Assembly: GCA_041584055.1 (NCBI GenBank)
Contig: JBFHER010000054.1
Span: 1-17,723, forward strand
Reading direction: 5' to 3'
DNA: 17,723 bases
DNA from: JBFHER01 sp041584055
GTDB lineage: Bacteria; Bacteroidota; Bacteroidia; Bacteroidales; UBA5342
Program-made: the position numbers and the translations under genes
Notes under the pieces: model-generated
The model's database searches: none
What the model saw: only the letters and a program-made list of their open reading frames with translations
What the model was told of the DNA's origin: nothing
Shown here: piece by piece, positions 14,837-17,723 of the stretch
How the letters are laid out: each line of letters starts with the position of its first letter
Numbering within the stretch: position 1 is the stretch's first letter

Positions 14837-17158
14837 TTAATTATTCTTTTCCGGCCAGGTGATTGACTGACCTTTTTTCAATGTTATTAGCTCACTCAGG
14901 GTATTTTCTGAAAAAACACGAAATGCCCCATCTCTGAGTGCCAGTACGGTCGCTTGTTTTAATTTATTGTTTTCCCATTCAATGTCGACTTCAAAGCCAC
15001 CCCGTGCACGTAATCCGGTGATGCTACCAACTGGCCACGCATCCGGAAGTGCCGGCAAGAGACTTATTTTCCCATCGTGGCTTTGCATCAACATTTCAGT
15101 GATGCCTGAAACCACCCCAAAATTTCCATCAATCTGAAAAGGCGGATGTACATCCAGAAGGTTTGGCAGTGTGGATTTCTGTTGCAATGCAATGATATTT
15201 TCATGCGCTTTTTCTGGTTCTAAGAGGCGAGCCCAAAAATTAATGATCCAGGCGCGGCTCCATCCTGTATGTCCGCCTCCATTGGCCAGGCGATGTTCAA
15301 TTGTAAGCTTGGCGGCATCAAACAGTTCAGGTGTTCTTTCTTTTGAAATTTGATTCGAAGGATGTAAGGCATATAAATGTGAAATGTGCCTGTGACCTGC
15401 ATCACGCTCTTCAAATTCTTCCATCCATTCCATTAAACGGCCATCGCTCCCTATTTGCAACGGTGGTATTTTCTCTATCTGACTTTTCAGGGTATCGCTG
15501 AATGCCTCATCAATTCCCAGTATTTCGGCCGAAGCAATACAATTGCGATACAATTCCAGAATGATGGCTCGATCCATTGTACAACCATATGATACCGTTG
15601 CCACTTTTCCATCAGCTGTCATAAAATTATTTTCAGGCGATACCGAAGGTGAGGTGACAAGGAGACCCGTTTTAGGGTCAGGCACCATGAAATCTACAAA
15701 AAACTGAGCTGCTTCTTTCATAATTGGATAAGCATATTCCTTCAGGTATTCGTTATCTCCGGTGTACTCATAATGTGTATACAGGTGTTGACAGGACCAG
15801 GCAGCACCCATGGGCCACATGCCATACCTGGCCCGTCCAAAAGCGGCTGTCCCGCACCAGGCATCACTCGTATGATGTGCCACAAAACCACGGCAGCCAT
15901 AAGTTTCACGGGCTGTGATCCGCCCCATTTCACGAAGGTTCCCGATAAATTCAAGAAATGGTTCATGACATTCGGCCAGGTTTGTCATCTCTGCCAGCCA
16001 GTAATTCATTTGAATATTAATGTTGATGTGGTAATCTGCATTCCAGGGTGGGTTAAATCCATCCACCCAAATGCCCTGTAAATTGGCCGGAAGTGTTCCC
16101 GGACGTGAGCTGCTTATTAACAAGTACCTTCCAAATTGATATTGCAACTGTGTGAGGTAATTATCAACAGTCCCATTTTTAACCTGCTGCAGCCGCTTGT
16201 CAGTAGGCAAATCTTCACCATCCTTTTCGGAAATCGCAAACTCCAAACGTTTGAATAAGGAACGATAATCAGCCACATGTTCCTCATACAATTCGCTGTA
16301 GTTTAGTGACATGACATTTTCAAGATTTTGCGCACACATTCCTTCGGGGTTTCCTCCCCGGTAGTCACTTGCTGCAACAATGCGAATGATGAGTTCATCC
16401 GCATCGGAAATTACTAATTTTCCATCCTGAACTTTCGCGGTTCCGCCCCTGGTATCGAAATGGATGGTGGCATGAAACTTAACCCCCACACCGTTGCCCA
16501 CATGTTCTGAGAAATGGATACTATTTTCAGTCAATTCAATCCGCGTATTTTCTGAACGCTCTATCCAAGCAGCCATATTTATTGCATTGCTTTTATCAGC
16601 TGAATATTTTATGACCATGGCCTTTCCCGGAAAGCTGGCAAAGCAGGCACTTTCATAGTTTATGCCATCTTTTTCAAACCGGGTGGTTTGCACTGCATTG
16701 TTCAAATCCAGCTCTCGCCTGAAGTTCATAACACTATCCATTCCGGGACGTTCAATAAAAAAATTGGCCAACATTTGATTGGTCATGGTTCCTGATGGCA
16801 ACCTTTCTGCCAGCAAATTGTCTGTCAGATATGCCTCAGCTTCCATGTATTTGCCATCGAATAACAACTGCTGTATCTGACCAATCACTGCCGGACCGGC
16901 TTTTTTATCACGATCATACCTTTTCTCACCCGTCCAGATTGTTTCTTCATTCAGGCAGATAATTTCTTTCTCAGGTGATCCATAAATCATTGCACCTAAA
17001 CTTCCATTTCCCACAGGCAATCCTTCGTTCCATTTTTGCGTGGGTTGATTAAACCACATTTTTAATGATTGCTCCTTTTCCGTTTCGTTTGTTTTGGCAC
17101 AAGAAATAAACGCAACAATGGCAAGTGCTAAGAGTACTCTGTTCATAGTTATCTTCAT
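14837..17158 (-). CDS. GH95 alpha-L-fucosidase-type lipoprotein
   Basis: This 773-aa protein starts with a type II signal peptide (AFISC, Cys20). It shows the GH95 architecture: N-terminal beta domain (about 33-300, opening with WNEGLPVGNGSLGAMI), (alpha/alpha)6 catalytic domain (about 320-690) and C-terminal beta part. All catalytic positions known from Bifidobacterium AfcA are recognisable: the Asn pair N379/N381 in YHININIQMNYW, the acid E509 in SPSVSPEN, and D677 in QIDGNFG. His377, which corresponds to AfcA H419, is kept; in the characterised Bacteroides ovatus alpha-L-galactosidase it is replaced by Thr. This favours alpha-1,2-L-fucosidase over alpha-L-galactosidase. The reaction is inverting release of terminal fucose. 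An ATG at codon 5 is an alternative start. Spacers are 36 bp to the preceding gene and 93 bp to the esterase gene. Confidence 0.93.
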   Translation of the reverse strand: MKITMNRVLLALAIVAFISCAKTNETEKEQSLKMWFNQPTQKWNEGLPVGNGSLGAMIYGSPEKEIICLNEETIWTGEKRYDRDKKAGPAVIGQIQQLLFDGKYMEAEAYLTDNLLAERLPSGTMTNQMLANFFIERPGMDSVMNFRRELDLNNAVQTTRFEKDGINYESACFASFPGKAMVIKYSADKSNAINMAAWIERSENTRIELTENSIHFSEHVGNGVGVKFHATIHFDTRGGTAKVQDGKLVISDADELIIRIVAASDYRGGNPEGMCAQNLENVMSLNYSELYEEHVADYRSLFKRLEFAISEKDGEDLPTDKRLQQVKNGTVDNYLTQLQYQFGRYLLISSSRPGTLPANLQGIWVDGFNPPWNADYHININIQMNYWLAEMTNLAECHEPFLEFIGNLREMGRITARETYGCRGFVAHHTSDAWCGTAAFGRARYGMWPMGAAWSCQHLYTHYEYTGDNEYLKEYAYPIMKEAAQFFVDFMVPDPKTGLLVTSPSVSPENNFMTADGKVATVSYGCTMDRAIILELYRNCIASAEILGIDEAFSDTLKSQIEKIPPLQIGSDGRLMEWMEEFEERDAGHRHISHLYALHPSNQISKERTPELFDAAKLTIEHRLANGGGHTGWSRAWIINFWARLLEPEKAHENIIALQQKSTLPNLLDVHPPFQIDGNFGVVSGITEMLMQSHDGKISLLPALPDAWPVGSITGLRARGGFEVDIEWENNKLKQATVLALRDGAFRVFSENTLSELITLKKGQSITWPEKNN

Positions 17159-17194
17159 AATTAATTTTGGTTTTCTACAATGTCTTTGGCTTCT

Positions 17195-17723
17195 TTATGA
17201 ATCAATCCTATATTCTTTTGAAATGTTTGACTTTACTAATTCGCCAAGCCACAAGCCATCTCCCTGTTTTGTAAATTTAAAATTTTCCGACCTTGGAACT
17301 TTCTGTTCATTCCAAAGCAGAATTGGGCCGTCTTCGGGCATCTTAATCTGCATGGATTGCTGATCCAGCGAAAGTAATTTAAATCCGGCAGCAGACAAGT
17401 ATTTATCCGGTCTTCCGATGATTGACCATCCATTTTGGATGGGACTCAACTGGACAAGACGTTCTTCTCTTGCTCCCAGTTTAAATTTATATTCTTCTTG
17501 AAGGATGCTTGCTGCCCCAGTGGAATGATCGTACAATAGCACTCCCTCTTCCGGCATGCTCCAAAGTCCTTCATAGGGCTGTATCATGCCCCCTGCAAAT
17601 GGATAATCTTTCAATGAAACGGAGGTGTTAACATCCTGATCATTCTGATTCAGGTTTACTGCCATTATAACGGCTGACCGATTTTCTAATGGCGCAATAA
17701 CCCGAAAGGCTTTTCCTTCATAA
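17195..17723 (-). CDS. C-terminal part of a probable GH36/Sip1 (raffinose synthase-like) hydrolase; 5' end outside the window
   Basis: The reading frame is open to the right edge, so only the last 175 or so residues are seen. They form a beta-rich C-terminal domain. The segment VLLYDHSTG followed by LVQLSPIQNGWSIIGRPDKYLSAAG resembles the C-terminal beta-sandwich of Sip1/raffinose-synthase-type GH36 proteins, where a sentence such as 'pi.nG.avIGrtDKYl' is typical. If so, the whole enzyme would be an alpha-galactosidase-like hydrolase. No catalytic residues are in the window, so the family assignment is tentative, and another glycoside hydrolase with a similar C-terminal domain is possible. 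It lies 36 bp upstream of the GH95 gene and is probably co-transcribed with it. Confidence 0.5.
   Translation of the reverse strand, partial: YEGKAFRVIAPLENRSAVIMAVNLNQNDQDVNTSVSLKDYPFAGGMIQPYEGLWSMPEEGVLLYDHSTGAASILQEEYKFKLGAREERLVQLSPIQNGWSIIGRPDKYLSAAGFKLLSLDQQSMQIKMPEDGPILLWNEQKVPRSENFKFTKQGDGLWLGELVKSNISKEYRIDS

Noticed and set aside
1..17723. CRISPR arrays, tRNA or rRNA genes, intact insertion sequences
   Set aside because: No regularly spaced repeats, no tRNA- or rRNA-like sequence and no transposase gene seen on either strand.

Overview
The window is a polysaccharide utilization locus (PUL) from a member of the Bacteroidota. Evidence for this is an adjacent SusC-like/SusD-like pair, an ECF sigma factor with a FecR-type anti-sigma factor, secreted carbohydrate-active enzymes with Bacteroidota-type lipoprotein signals, AT-rich spacers without clear Shine-Dalgarno sequences, and promoter-like motifs of the TAnnTTTG type. 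The long SusC leader with an STN domain and the moderate base composition would fit an environmental or marine Bacteroidales/Marinilabiliales-type organism, but that is only an impression. Every protein-coding gene lies on the minus strand, so transcription runs from high to low coordinates.

Layout in transcription order. (1) An enzyme operon: the C-terminal part of a probable GH36/Sip1-like hydrolase (17723-17195, cut by the window edge), a GH95 alpha-L-fucosidase-type lipoprotein, a SASA/sialate O-acetylesterase-type esterase, and a GH97-family protein. Spacers are 36, 93 and 37 bp. (2) A 456-bp spacer with palindromes and a promoter-like element. (3) An ECF sigma factor gene closed by its own terminator, then a FecR-type anti-sigma gene. 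(4) A 122-bp spacer that appears to hold a short plus-strand (antisense) RNA with promoter and terminator, opposite the susC leader. (5) The transport operon: SusC-like TonB-dependent receptor with STN domain, SusD-like lipoprotein, and a 150-aa lipoprotein, ended by a strong terminator hairpin. (6) A secreted GH116-family enzyme behind a 347-bp spacer.

How it probably works (inference). The SusC/SusD pair captures and imports an oligosaccharide. The STN domain of SusC contacts the periplasmic part of FecR, which releases the sigma factor and raises expression of the locus. The enzymes are mostly exo-acting or de-decorating: fucose removal (GH95), deacetylation (SASA), an alpha-galactosidase-like candidate (GH36-like), a GH97 of uncertain activity, and a beta-glucosidase/beta-xylosidase-type GH116. 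Together they point to a branched, O-acetylated, fucose- and galactose-bearing glycan, for example a xyloglucan-like or other decorated plant or algal heteroglycan. No endo-acting backbone enzyme is present here, so the substrate cannot be fixed.

The points most worth a second look are the candidate antisense RNA opposite the susC leader, the GH97 that seems to lack both the retaining nucleophile and the general-acid glutamate, the terminator separating sigma from anti-sigma, and the very small lipoprotein in the SusE/SGBP position.
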